Origin: Polytrichum commune
Taxonomy: Eukaryota > Streptophyta > Polytrichopsida > Polytrichales > Polytrichaceae
Length of the DNA stretch: 64,000 bases
Assembly (NCBI GenBank): GCA_950295325.1
Contig: OX485803.1
Location: 2,046,001 to 2,110,000, forward strand
Direction: 5' to 3'
Position numbers and translations under genes: made by a program
Notes under the pieces: model-generated
The model's database searches: none
What the model was told of the DNA's origin: nothing
What the model saw: only the letters and a program-made list of their open reading frames with translations
In this document: in pieces, positions 25,720 to 37,661 of the stretch
How the letters are laid out: every line of letters begins with the position of its first letter
How positions within the stretch are numbered: the stretch's first letter is position 1

Positions 25720-28510
25720 TTAGATGGCAAATGCTAGACATTGGTAATATGTTCGGGCCAACTTTTGGCTTCAATAATACAGAGTAAAGTCAATTAAAGG
25801 AATAAGATCATGCAAAAATAAGTAAATAAATAAATTGCAATCATGTTGATCTCTATCTTCCTACACATGAAGAAATCTGCACCACCTTATACTTCTTCAT
25901 ATTTGACACAAAATCTCTTAAGTGATTGGTTATGGGTGCACGTACTCTATGTGTGACCAAGTCCTCGCCACCCTTGCCAATCTTGTTGCAAGTTATAGTA
26001 GAGGCACCTATTCCCAATTAGGGTCCAATCGGCAACCTATAGGATACCGGAATTTTAATCAGGTTGGGATTGAATTTCCATCAGGCCGGAACAATAATGG
26101 CATGATACATGTCCTAAAGTGAGAATCAGTGAGAGGTTTAAATAGATGGTCATGGCACATTCTAGACATTGGAAATATGTTCGAATCAACATTTGACTTT
26201 TAAATCCAAATTTAGTAATTTCAAGTCCTAATAATCTCAATGTAAAGAATAAAATTATCAAAAAAAGTAAAATCCTTCTGATGTCTATCTTCCTACATGG
26301 GAAATTTGCACCACCTCGTACTTCTCCAAATCTGGTGCAAAATGTCTAGAATGTTAGGTTATGTGTTCCTCTACTCTAGTATTCAAAGCCAACTTGCCTC
26401 CATTGCTACAAGTTTGTTTACCTTGGAATAATATAATAACTGGCTAGCGCACTTGACTTGATAAGTTGTAGTTAGATGCCTCATATCTGGCATCCACAAT
26501 AAGTCACTGATAGCTCACAGTCACATGACATTAGCAAATTTTGAAACCTGAGTTGGCTCGGCTCTTGAGTCTCTTGTAACTTATTGTGTCGAAGGGTCGG
26601 CCACATGAAATGGTGATCGATTGAGAGGCCAGTCGAATGTGTCTTAAGTGTCTTAAGGGCATGTTTACACAAAAGTCATTAGCCCATGGTTATTGAGAGT
26701 ACTTGAATTTTCATTGGTCAAAAGTGTCATGGGCTCTCGATTTAAATTTACATGAGGGATCACAAATATCGGCAAAGCTTTCATGGGTATAGCCAAGCAT
26801 CTTATTGTCCAAGCACTTTCATGTGGAGTACGGTGGAGGGGGGGGGGGGGGCATACGGCACACATAATATGTGGATTTTGTCAAACTGCAAGTTGGAATG
26901 TCCTTCTTATATCATTAACCAATTTTGAATGTTCTATGAGTGGATTTAGGGAGGTTTACATCTTCCTAAAGCCATTGAATGGCATTCAAGTTTCACACTC
27001 ACGGGGAGGTCACTTCATTGTCAAGTTGACACCACGTGCGGACAAAGTTTGCTACCCCTATATTACATGCCATATATAATTTTAAAATTTATGATATTTT
27101 TCCTACATATACATAACCATTGATAGTATCTTTTGTATATTTTTTTGAAATTTTTAGTCATCTTTATTTTTTTAGTAATTGTTTTAGTTCAATTCTGTGT
27201 CATTCTAGTTAGAAATGGTATGTTTTATGAAAAAAACAAATCATCAAATTTAGTTACCACTTTTGACTATGTCATAGGTACTGTGTATATCTACTCATGA
27301 AAAAAAATTGATAAAATTTTGACCCATTTTGGTGGTGCAACTTACCAAAAGAAGATTTTTTTTGGTCGCACGTGGTGTTCAACTTGACAATGGAGTGATC
27401 TACCCGTGTTCACACTTCATGTGAAATGATGGACACACACAATAACAAATACGAGGTGATATGTTTTGGTTGGAAAGTGAATTGCCACGATTCGTATAAA
27501 GGTTTTGGTCTTATGAAATTTTTGATGAATGTATGAAAATTAATGAATCTAACATTTGAAGACCAAACCAGTGAGGCACCTTTTATCCACAAATATAGTA
27601 ACCAATGCAAGGGTCATGTAAGAAATGCTACACTTTACGGTGAGTATGTACTTGCCCATACTCGCCTCTTAATTGGTAGCAATTATTTCTAAATTCAATA
27701 AAACATTCAAACTATGTACAGTCCAAGGCAAACACAGACGCAACTCTATAGTGGCCAAAAAAAATGGGATTATCCACACATTCAAAATAGAATTATACAA
27801 AAAATCCAATACTCATAATAATATAAAAGTTCAAAAGAGATAACCATTGTCCATAATAACTTTATTAGATATACCAAATAGTGAGGCTAGTACTAATTCA
27901 AGTCACATGCACAATCTAAAAAAGTCTCAAAGTTACTTAGGGTTGAAGTTATTATTGACCGGCACCAAATTCATGACGATGGTATATTAAATGCTCATTG
28001 AGCATAGATCTCAAGAAAATTTATGTGCGCTTGTAATGCTTGGCAATGAATAGTGCCAAAGTGTTGATACATGTAGTGGTTAGTGTCAAGTACTAGTATT
28101 TTCATCCCACATGTCGATACTTTAAGTGAATAATGCCAAGTGCCAAAATGAACAATGCTTCCTAGATCTTTTGGTGGCACTATTTCATAATGTCAACAAA
28201 ATTTAGTATCACCTTCACTAAAATTTCCCACCCTCACTTGATATATTTAATGTAATAAATCATATGTTTCATGCGGTCACTGGTCATGTGAGTTAAACAT
28301 GAGATATAGAACACTGCTTGAGCATAGTGACAGAACATCCCAAGCATCCAATGTTCCAAACAAGTTAGGGTTAAGTCTCCAGAAGGCAGCTTGGAGAGGA
28401 TTTGAGGAGGTCTCCACCCAGTCACGTCCAGGGAGATTTTCGGGCACAATCCGTCAAAATCCGAGCATTTCCAAATCCCACCGGTTACATGTGGTGATCT
28501 GTCCAGTACT
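25720..28510. repeat. R repeat block with an internal MITE
   Basis: The block starts with a diverged partial R 5' segment and continues with a fuller R copy matching 1-2290. It is interrupted by the 409-bp MITE at 27000-27408. A long G run lies at about 26837-26850, at the same position as the shorter G runs of other R copies. The tail (about 28240-28460) matches 2080-2290. Confidence 0.65.
27000..27408. mobile_element. MITE with CACGGGGAGGTCACT ends and 8-bp TSD
   Basis: The 8-bp duplication TTCACACT lies at 26992-26999 and 27409-27416. The inverted ends extend about 44 bp: the left starts CACGGGGAGGTCACT, the right read inward starts CACGGGTAGATCACT, and both continue into CCACGTGCG. Other R copies (about 1440 and 17580) show the empty site GTTTCACACTTCATG. 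The termini match those of the large element at 30693-42836, so this is a short non-autonomous relative. Confidence 0.85.
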
Positions 28511-28721
28511 CTTTATTGATTTGAGGTATAATCCATATACAATAATTGCTCTGAAATGGTCAGTCAATTCCCCTTAAATGTCTTGGGCTTCGACGGTTAC
28601 TTACCTTCGTCCACACCTTCTGAAATACCTTACATACCATCACAAATGTCTCCACCTATAACATCTATATAAGACGTCCCCATATGTGACCTTCAAGACC
28701 TTCCCAAATGTCTCCCATACC

Positions 28722-29219
28722 TTAAAATAAGACCCTCTCAAACCATCTACACATCTCCAGATACATTAATCGCATCACCCGGTTTAAAAATAATACAATC
28801 CTAATCAAACAAGCAAATCCGCCCACTAAGGCCGCATAAGATGTCCAACGCACATTAACAAAATTTGTGTGGTTAGGCATGATTGCTATTGATGTTGTTG
28901 CATAGGAGACAAGAATACCAATTACTGACAATAAGAGGACACAAATGGCTAAGGCCACGGTTTTCCGAGTGCGACCCAATTCGTTTAGAAGTGCTTCCTG
29001 TGGCATTGGAAGAGATGGCACAACTGCAAGCATGATGGATGCAATAGCAAGATAGAATGACAAGCTATTGCTCAACATAAAAATCTTGCAAAAGGGTCCC
29101 AAACATGTGCGTAGCCGGTATTGTCCGAGGTAGGAGAGAGTTGCATTGACGGATCCGATTCATAACTAAGTGGTGGTTGTAATGGACCCACATAGGAAGC
29201 GGTTGCAATCAACGCTCCA
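28722..29219 (-). pseudogene. Ankyrin-PGG gene, copy 3, C-terminal fragment
   Basis: This matches only the PGG/membrane part of exon 5 of copies 1 and 2. A one-base deletion near 29085-29095 breaks the frame relative to copy 1. The homology ends abruptly near 29219 inside the PGG segment and joins R-type sequence. The remaining open stretch (29102-28722) has three hydrophobic segments. It has no ankyrin part and no promoter, so it is treated as a broken gene. Confidence 0.75.
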
Positions 29220-29525
29220 ATTACTTACTGATAGTTCACAATGACATGACATTGGCAAATTTTGAAACCTGAGTCGGCTTGGCTCTTGAGTCTCTGTAAC
29301 TTATTGTGTCGAAGGGTCGGCCACATGAAATAATGCTCGATTGAGGGGCCAATCGAGTGTGTCTTAAAGGCATATTTATACAGAAGTCATTAGGCCATGG
29401 TTATTGAGAATACATGAATTTTATTGGTTGAAAGTGTCATGGGTTCTCGCTTTAAATTTACATGAGGGATCACAAACATCAACGAATCTTTCACGGGTAT
29501 CGCCAAGCATCTTATTGGCCGAGCA
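29220..29525. repeat. R sequence joined to the copy 3 fragment
   Basis: From about 29226 the text matches R from its middle part (compare 515-760 and 26500-26760). It then enters the 578-bp tandem array. The join with the ankyrin fragment is a rearrangement junction. Confidence 0.6.
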
Positions 29526-30692
29526 CTTGCATGTGGAGTACGATGGAGGAGGGGGGGCGGGCATACGGCACACATGATATGTGGATTTTGTCAAAATTGC
29601 AAGTTGGAATGTCCTTCTTAATCATTAACCAATTTTGAATGTTCTATGAGTGGATTGAGGGAGGTTTACATCTTCCTAAAGCCATCGAAAGCCATGTTTC
29701 ATTTTGGGTTTACTCTAAGGGTTTGTGACTTCCAAAAGACTTTGGGTTGTAGTCCATGTTCTTCATTATACTCTTATCCAAATATCGGGGTACTCTGATC
29801 CTTTGAGAGCCATGGCCTAACACCTTTAGTGTAAATAGGCCCTTCACATTTATATTTGAAGGTCAGCCCATGACCGCACATTACAAATTACAAATTTGTA
29901 ACAACTTTAATGCCAAATTACTTTAGTATAAGCTTTGGACAATTTCAAAAGCCCTCACAATTTGGTGGTCACGGCCCTTGGAGGTAGAGTAAAGCCACCC
30001 TAAGCACACTTTCACATGTTAGTTGTCCTAAGAAAACAACTTAGGGTTCACAAATTTCGGCGAAGCTTTTTGGGGTATCACCAAGCATCTTATTGGCGGA
30101 GCACTTTCATGTGGAGTACAATGGAGGAGGGGAGGGGGCATACGGCACACATGATATGTGGATTTTGTCAAAACTGCAAGTTGGAATGTCCTTCTTAATC
30201 ATTAACCAATTTTGAATGTTCTATGAGTGGATTGAGGGAGGTTTACATCTTCCTAAAGCCATCGATCGAAAGCCATGTTTCATTTTGGGTTTACTCTAAG
30301 GGCTTGTGACTTCCAAAAGACTTTGGGTTGTAGTCCATGTTCTTCATTATACTCTTATCCAAATATCGGGGTACTCTGATCCTTTGAGAGCCATGGCCTA
30401 ACACCTTTAGTGTAAATAGGCCCTTCACATTTATATTTGAAGGTCAGCCCATGACCGCACATTACAAATTACAAATTTGTAACAACTTTAATGCCATATT
30501 ACTTTAGTATAAGCTTTGGACAATTTCAAAAGCCCTCGCAATTTGGTGGTCACGGCCCTTGGAGGTAGAGTAAAGCCACCCTAAGCACACTTTCACATGT
30601 TAGTTGTCCTAACAACACAACTAAGGGTTCACAAATTTCGGCAAAACTTTTTGGGGTATTGCCAAGCATCTTATTGGCCGAGCACTTTCATG
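29526..30692. repeat. Tandem array of 578-bp units, left part
   Basis: The landmark CTTxCATG then TGGAGTAC occurs at 29526 and 30104, and CTTTCATG occurs at 30685 where the large insertion begins. The spacing is 578 and 581 bp. Each unit is the middle part of R amplified in tandem. The array resumes at 42837 after the insertion. Short ORFs in the units are repeat shadows. Confidence 0.85.
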
Positions 30693-31045
30693 CACGGGGA
30701 GGTCACTCAGTAGGATTTTTGTGTACCACGTGCGGCGGAGGGGTATTTGTTTAGGGGCTATTTACCTCCAAGGCACGAATTAAAAGCTCCCTATAATTAC
30801 ATAATATTCTAAAATGGCCTATTTTTTTGTACCCTACCATTATTTATAATGCCCATGTCATTGAAATTTTTTGTAGTCTATATTCCTTTTATTAAAAAAA
30901 ACTGAATTTAAGAATGTATGCAATGCAAAAGTGATGGGAAAAGCATGGCAACAAAAAAATATAAAAATTAGGTATCATTGCAAAAACCAAGTACAAAAAC
31001 TTAAAGTGAAAATACAAAAAGAAGACTTAGGATGGAACACAACAT

Positions 31046-31054
31046 GATTGAATG
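31046..31054. repeat. 9-bp target site duplication, left (GATTGAATG)
   Basis: It is identical to 41690-41698 and immediately flanks the Mutator-like inverted ends. A 9-bp duplication is typical of the Mutator superfamily. Confidence 0.9.
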
Positions 31055-31594
31055 CCCTAACATTACCAAACCCAAAGGAGGTAAATGCGGTCCACATTTC
31101 GAGGCCTGTCAGAGGCTGCCCTGTACACCACGCCCTCAGCAGCCGGGACCCGCCCCTGCCCGAAACCCACCCCCTGCCGGCCCGGGCCATGCTGCCACGC
31201 TGATGGCGCCAGGCTGTCGTAGTGTCCACGCTGGACTGCCACGCGGTCACCTTTACGCGCCCACCCACCCCCCGAGGCCACGTCCTCGCCAATGTCTCAT
31301 CTCATGCATCCAGCCGGCATGCCCATTCTCTTGTTACAGTGACATCCCATCTGCCTCCATCATGGCATCCCATGGGGACCATGGGCGGCATGCGCCCATC
31401 GAGGCGAACCCATCTCCCTCGAGGGCCGGGTTTTGAATTATCTATTTAAAGCTCCTCCATCCAGCGACGGCTTCTCTTTTGCCTTGTAACCTGCACGCTC
31501 CGGATCTCTGCCCCAGTGGAGTGCAGGAGTGATGCGGCACTGATGCAGCGAAGATTGCAGCACTGATGCTGCGAAGGGATTACGGGCATGATTA
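31055..31594 (+). repeat. MULE left terminal inverted repeat (about 540 bp)
   Basis: It pairs with 41150-41689 in reverse complement with only scattered mismatches. The homology stops just after GGGCATGATTA. The repeat contains an inward-facing TATTTAAA at 31443-31450, a candidate promoter for the plus-strand gene. Confidence 0.88.
31443..31450 (+). promoter_or_regulatory. TATA-like box in left inverted end
   Basis: TATTTAAA faces inward and is followed by a GC-richer leader. The first candidate ATG of the plus-strand gene is at 31620. The same sequence is present on the opposite strand in the right end. Promoters inside the inverted ends are known from MuDR; function here is inferred. Confidence 0.5.
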
Positions 31595-31619
31595 ACATCT
31601 TCAGCGCTTCCTTTCGAAC

Positions 31620-34600
31620 ATGGTGGTTACAAACAAGGTAAGTGACAGAACTTTTCATGTTTCTTTGCAAATGTCCAATCAAACATTGTTTCTGATCGAC
31701 TGTAACCTTATATTGTGCTGCACACCTTGGATTATTGTTGTGGTACAGTATGTCCCACGAACTGATTGGAGTGCAACAATGATTAGGTCAAGAGTGCTTT
31801 GTTTTTCATATTTGGGTGGAAATGTCTTCTCAACCATCGTTTCTCTGTGATTGTAACATACTCATTTGCCAAACACCTAGGATTATTGCCGCAACACAAC
31901 ATCTTTTAGGAAGTGATGGGTTTAGATGAATGAGGTGCTCAAGTGTGGCTTCATTATTCATATTTGTGGGCAACCAGTGCACTCAACCTTGCCTCCCCAT
32001 TTATTGTAACCTAATCATTAGCTGCACTATAGTCTCCTCCACTTCCTGCTAGGTTTAGGGACATGGTGTGCTATAGTTAGGCTTCATTTTTCATATTTCT
32101 TTGCAACAACCTATTAAACCTTGGCTCCTCATTGAATGTAACATAATCATTAGCTGCACTATAGTCTCCTTCACTTCCTACTGGGTTTAGAGCAATGATA
32201 TTCTAAAGTGTGATTTCATGTTTCTTCTTTCTTTGCAACAGTCCTAAAAACCTTCCCTACTCATTTACTGAAACCTAATCATTAGTTGCACTCCAGTCTC
32301 CTCTACTTCCTGCTGGGTTTAAAGCAATGATCTGCTAAATTATGGCCTCATTTTTCATTTTTCTTTGCAATAGTCCATTCAACCTAATCATTGGTTGCAC
32401 TACAGTCCTGTCCACTTCGTCCGGTGTTCACAGCAATGTTGTGCTAAAGTGTGGCTTCCCTTTTCATATTTCTTTGCTGCAGTCCATTCAACCTTCCCTC
32501 GCCACTGACTGTAACCTAATCATTAGCTGCACTACAATCTCTTCCACTTCTTGCTGGTTTTATAGCAGTGATTTCCTAAACTATGTTGTCATTTTCCATA
32601 TATCTTTGCAATAGGCCATTCACCCTTCCCTCCTCATTTATTGTAACCTAATCATTAGCTGCACTACAGTCCCGTCCAATTTGTGATGGGTTTAGAACAG
32701 TGATGCGTTCAGATGTGAAATCATTTTGGGTTTAGGTTGCAATAATGTGATGAAGCATCACTGTTCATATAGCCTGACCTAATCATTTGTTGCACAACCC
32801 AAATCTTTGCCGCACTCTGGTCTCGTCCATGGAGTGATTGGTTTGTATGAATGAAGTGGTCAAGTGTGCCGGCCAATATGTTGTCCACAATTCTAATTCA
32901 TGTCCTCATTGTTAGCAGGTGTAAGGCTTAATTTGCGGAACTCCAGCAAGGCGTGCTATTTTTGTCGACTACCTTCATCGTCGGACAAGCACACCGTGCG
33001 CACACGGTGGTTACAAGAGGTGTGTGTCATCCCAGTAGCCTACATTCTTGTAACATGTTGCAGTTTCCGTTAGTTTGTGTTGGCTATTTTTTCCGGTGTC
33101 TTCCTCATTCGTGGGAGCCCAGATTGCACTTGAAAGTTTTGTGCTTTATCTTTTCTGCATTCCATGTGTTCTGGTCACTTCAGCTTCTTAAAGGCACTGC
33201 ACTCATCTCATCTCAGTTTTTAGGGTTTGCAGTGTGTTAGAATGGGTGTCGCTGCCCTCCTTCCTCCGGAGGGCTCCGGCGACCCGCATCCGGGAACCTG
33301 CCGCCATATTCCCCGTGCCGCAAGCACTCATCCGTCCTCCTTCTTCCTCAGGCCTCTAAGTGCCCTCTTCATGGCCATTGACTATGAGGGATGTTTGCAG
33401 GATAGGGACTGCGAGGCCGAAGCTACTATGGCGGAAGGGGATGAGGTTGTGTACTACGTCAACCGGGATTCTGCGGGGTGGGTGGAGCAGCACGTCAGGC
33501 GGCATGTGTACATTGAGTTGAAGTTGGAGTGTACTCGCAACCGCACTCGGAATGGGGACAAGGCCAGGGACGATTGGATGTGCGTCTATTGCAGAGGATC
33601 ATTTCCTAGCAAACTACGGCTCACAGACCACCGAGTTGGAGGCTGCCCGTGTGGACCGGTGAACTCGCGTGGAGCAAAGTGGGAACTGCCTGTGTATCCC
33701 AATCTGAAGACGGCAAAACAAGGTAAGGATTTCAAATTTGCTCTTCAGCGTGGTGATGGGGAATTGTGGGGCAACCTCCACGACGATGAGGTATGGCTGG
33801 ATTTAAACCCTGAGCTCAGGGATGTCACTCTCCCTCCCCCCGGAGCCAGGGTTCAGGTGCGTTCGTTCATGGAGGCGACGCTGGAGAGATTGACAGCCTA
33901 CCCTCCCCCACCCAGAGATTTCCGGCCGCCACCCAAATGCAAACCGCGACTCCCTCCCAGGCAAGATTCTGCCCCACGTGAACCACCACCTTTTGTTGAG
34001 CTCCCCGATGATGAAAGTGATGAGGACGAGGCGCCCCCTGTGCGGCCAAAGAAACGGAGCCATGCAGAAATGGAGGGTGGCCACCACGTCTTCCATTCCA
34101 GCCGACAGTTCAGAACTCAGCACCGAAAACAGAGTCCCCTGCATTCGCGACATGCGGCTGGTGGAGATGAGCGGCCACCGAACCCTCCGCGACCTGCGCA
34201 TCCTTCCGCAGCTGGCCAGAGAGTACCTCCTCCCCACCCCATTCAGGTCAAACCTCTCCAAACTCGTTGCCCCTCACCAGAGAGGGTTGCCATTTTGCTG
34301 CCTCCCCCTCCTACTAACCAGGTGCCGCCCTCTCCTGCTGCGCATGTACCGCCAGACGCGCCTCTTCCACCTGTTACACCTGCCACTCCTATGGAGACTC
34401 CAAGAGAGGAGCACGACTTAGCATTGGGGCTTTGAAAGGAGCGCCATGCTTTCTACCTGAAAGCCGCAACTGCAGCGCGCGGGACTGTCAAGATGGACAT
34501 CCCCAAACCACCTTTGAGGCCGCCAATACAACCCCCGGGCCTATTCCATTTGATGGCCTGTGGTCTTCTGGCATTTGATTTGGAGCACGGAAAATATGAA

Positions 34601-36455
34601 GACTTCGAGGCTCAGGTTCATGAATGGAAAAACCACCCAACATTCATGGATAGATTGTTTGCCGCATACGGCAGATTTTATTCTCCTTCACACCAGGTAA
34701 CACCTACATGTTTTTATGCCCTCTTTGCAGTTTATGATATTATGCATTTCCTCTTGTAACAGTGTAACATTTCCTCTTCATTTGTGACCACACTCATGCT
34801 GCCGTTCTTGTTGTCTCTATGATTCGCGGTTGTAACATGTGTTGACAGATGGTAATGAAGTCGTAACATGTGTTTGGGAATGTTAACTTGCTCGTAACAT
34901 GTTCTGTACTTGTTGATGCAGGCCAAACCAGAAATAACACCTCTAATCACGCAGGCTGTGGTGAGGGTCGTCAGCAACATTGAGGATGCCACCGCTATGG
35001 ACGTGGAGACGGCATCTCTAATCACTTACGTGCAACACATCTTCGTCATGCGGGAGGTGGTGAAAGAACGAAAGCAATGGGAGGACGACTGCCAAAAAAA
35101 GGTCAGCGAAGCCATTGCCAAGGCCATGAAACAGTGGGATGACGAGCATTACCCGCGTTTGCTGCAAGCTACTTGGGGGTGACACCCTTTCTATGCCTCT
35201 TTTCTGGCCAATCCTCTTTGCGCCAACTTCATACCCCTTTACCCCTTGTCTCATACAGCTGTTGAGGGTTGGAATGTGCGTGAAGTCTTATTGCAACAAT
35301 CTGAGGTGAAGAGGGTGTACCCGGTGCCTTGGTCAGTTCTTCTCCTTCGATGTTTTCTTAAGTATTATAGCCTATTGCCCCCTGTGCTATTACACCCGCA
35401 GAATGGCCTCACTGGAGCCAACATCATGAAATGGTTGGGGGTCGCAAAAGAAGTCGATGGAGATGGCCCGCATGCTTGGCAGCTAGCAACGTCGTACTTG
35501 AAAGAAGAGGGTTTCGTGTTGTTTGCAGGAGCCAGGCCGGTGGATTCGTTACACCAGTGGGTTGCAGATGTGGAGGCTGCTTGGAGGGAGTTACAAAATC
35601 CCAGCCCTCACTGGTGGGCAGAGTTGCGGAAATGGTGCAATTCAACTCAGTTTAGAGCAGTGCAAGACATGGCTTTCCATGACGCACAGATGTGGATCAG
35701 TGCCTGGGTCATTCGGGATCCTCCCAGTGCGTCTTCACGCTCCCTTGCATGTTACGACAGATGGTTACAATACCGAGAGGACATGGACATTGGATATGTC
35801 CTTGCCAACCCAGGTAAAGTTGTGGACTTTCATTTGTGACATGATGTATTGTTTTCAACATATCTTTCAGAAGTTACAAACGTAACAATGCTAATGTGTG
35901 TACTGGCTGGCAGATGTTATGGTCCCACCGCCGGAACCCACTGAGTACTTGTACGAGCTCAGAGCTGTTGCAGAAAATATCAGTAAAGAACGTTGCTAAC
36001 AATCGGAAGTACATCCTCCACAAGCCACCCAACACGAAGTGGATATTCAAGAATGTGAGGTGCATGTTACGAATGCCAGCAAGGCCGACAATGTATGCGG
36101 TGTTAGCATACTAGAATCGGCAGAGGTTGTGCAGCCCCGGGTGGAACCAAACCCCCAATATAATGCAGAGGACGCTGCCTCCACAGATGCAGACGTGTAT
36201 GTTGGACCCGCATGGGAGATACCTATGACTCAAGAGAAGTCTTTGGAGGAATTGCCCAGTCAATTGGATTTAGACTGGCAAGATTCGGTGTCACTTACTC
36301 CCACGCCCTCACTTGCTGCAACACGAAATTTGGGGCAGGAACTTGAAGCGGTCGCGTCATCTCAGGTTGACGATCCGCCCGTGCTTGTGGCCACCGATAC
36401 ATTTGCTGAAGTATCCCAGATTGCACAGGAGGCTGTCATAGATGCTACTCAATAG
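31620..36455 (+). CDS. MULE accessory gene: C2HC-type finger protein of unknown function (multi-exon)
   Basis: I do not recognise this protein. A workable model has exon 1 at 31620-31637 (ATG, then a perfect AAG/GTAAGT donor). Exon 2 starts at 33233 with the same phase and runs to 34435, or to a CAG/GTG donor at 34321. Further exons are 34493-34696, 34922 to about 35160, 35259-35305, 35402-35813 and 35914-35982, with 36040-36455 last. Exon 2 encodes a finger C-x2-C-x12-H-x4-C (CVYC, H, C), then a proline-rich region with an acidic patch (PDDESDEDE) and a basic PKKR. Later exons have a charged helical part and a tryptophan-rich part (WWAELRKW). The tail is acidic. The gene converges on the transposase, as mudrB does on mudrA, but no similarity to mudrB is claimed. 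Exon 3/4 joints and the start are uncertain. An in-frame TAA at 35997-35999 is avoided only if a 57-nt intron (35983-36039) is removed. Confidence 0.55.
31638..33232 (+). other. Long leader intron candidate of the accessory gene
   Basis: It begins with a consensus donor GTAAGT and ends with TTTGCAG before TGTGTTAGAATGG. It has no long ORF. It contains the left subterminal repeat array. Splicing is inferred from sequence only. Confidence 0.45.
32011..32790 (+). repeat. Left subterminal repeat array of the MULE
   Basis: The core CTAATCATTAGCTGCACTA, with variants, recurs at about 32011, 32142, 32274, 32392, 32513 and 32646, with a weaker copy at about 32770. The spacing is 118-133 bp. Each unit continues with a CTTCCTGCTGGGTTTA-like stretch and TTTCTTTGCAA. 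Even weaker units are visible before 32000. The array is mirrored in inverted orientation at 40735-41085. Confidence 0.8.
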
Positions 36456-37064
36456 ATCCTCTCCTAATAGACGTCCAGGGCAAACGGAGGACCCGTTACA
36501 TGCATTGTATCCTAGGTTAGAAGTAAGGTACATGTTACACGTTTAAAAATTTGATAGTGCATTCATGGACTTGCAGGTAAATAGTGATTGGGTGGGAAGG
36601 ACGGGAAATAGTAGGTGTTAGTATCAGTGGGTTTGTTGTTATGATTGATACTTTGTACTTTATGGGTGATGAACTTTGTACTGTGTAACAATTGCAACAT
36701 TTGTAACATGACCCAATTCTGTTTTCCTAGTTTCATAATAAGTGCATATGCTTCTGGCGTACATATTAATGCAAAGGGGATTTAAGGTCAAGCTGTGTGG
36801 ATGACTGTTGGTGATAGGGGAAATGCTATGGGTGCAATGCAGGGGGTTGAAGACAAACATTCGTTACAGATGGAACACTTAAATCGATGGAACACTTAAA
36901 TCAATACCCACAAACACTCGTTACAGATGGAACAATTAAATCAATACCCACAAACAATCGTTATAGATGGGGCGCTTAAATCAATACCCACAAACTGGGA
37001 AAATGTATCATTCATTTGAAAACATTGTTCACAATGTAACATGAGATAGTCCTTGAAAATCAAA
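36456..37064. repeat. Intergenic region between the convergent MULE genes, with a tandem repeat
   Basis: No gene is seen from the end of the plus-strand ORF to the small minus-strand ORF. About 36860-37000 holds three imperfect units of about 47 bp (GTTACAGATGGAACA, TTAAATCAATACCCACAAAC). GTAACATG-type motifs occur at 36530-36540, 36700 and 37035. This is where both transcripts should terminate. Confidence 0.6.
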
Positions 37065-37418
37065 CTAAGGAGCCCAACTTGGCCTATACACCTTAATTGG
37101 TCGTTGGTATGCCAACAACGGGCCGTGTGGGGAAGGCGCAACGGCAGGATGTGGGGTTGTGAGCTGCCGCACAGCCTGTGCATGTCTTCGCCTCAGCCGG
37201 GCACTTTGCGCTGGTGATAGTGCCCCCTGCACATGAAGTTTGTGGGGCATCAAGTCCGTAACATCGGACTGCTCGTCGGCAAGGCGCAGAGGAGTTGTTG
37301 GCGGCGTGTAGAACTCCTCATCGCTAGACGTGTCATGAACTGGTCCAATGACATCAGGGCATCTGCATAACCATTTCCAAACAGCTGCACTAATGCGTGC
37401 TACGTGAAAGGGAGGCAT
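37065..37418 (-). CDS. Small MULE ORF, 117 residues, unknown function
   Basis: The ORF runs from ATG at 37418 to a stop at 37065. It starts with a Trp/Cys-containing segment (VWKWLCRCPDV). Then come an acidic, serine-rich stretch (TSSDEEFYTPPTTP), a short arginine-rich part (ARLRRRHAQAVRQL) and a proline-rich tail. No family is recognised. It lies between the ends of the transposase and the accessory gene. It has its own upstream TATA (37563-37569) about 145 bp before the ATG, followed by a pyrimidine-rich leader. It could alternatively be a 3' exon relic of the transposase gene. Confidence 0.45.
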   Translation of the reverse strand: MPPFHVARISAAVWKWLCRCPDVIGPVHDTSSDEEFYTPPTTPLRLADEQSDVTDLMPHKLHVQGALSPAQSARLRRRHAQAVRQLTTPHPAVAPSPHGPLLAYQRPIKVYRPSWAP

Positions 37419-37562
37419 GGTGTTTGGAATGAGGTAGTAGGCAAAATGACATAAGGCAGGCCACCTGCTAGTGGCTTGAGTTGCACGTTTCTATGGTCGC
37501 TAAAATGGGAGAGTGAAAGAAGAGAGGGTGGTGGAAGTGTAGAAGATGAAAGCGTCACGACC

Positions 37563-37569
37563 TTTATAT
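37563..37569 (-). promoter_or_regulatory. TATA box candidate for the small MULE ORF
   Basis: ATATAAA on the minus strand is followed about 30 bp downstream by a CT-rich stretch typical of plant leaders, then the ATG at 37418. It lies just downstream of the transposase stop at 37662. The call rests on sequence alone. Confidence 0.45.
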
Positions 37570-37661
37570 GGGCAATGTTGGAACTTCCACCCGCATGTGG
37601 GAATGGCTGACACATGTGCCAAGGTCTGTAACATGCGTCCTCCACAGTAACATGTGCATGT

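Noticed and set aside
26837..26850. G run as a G-quadruplex regulatory element
   Set aside because: The run varies in length among R copies at the same place and behaves like a simple homopolymer.
33803..34261. Minus-strand 152-codon ORF opposite the accessory gene
   Set aside because: It lies antisense to an exon with better coding features and has no start context or homology that I recognise.
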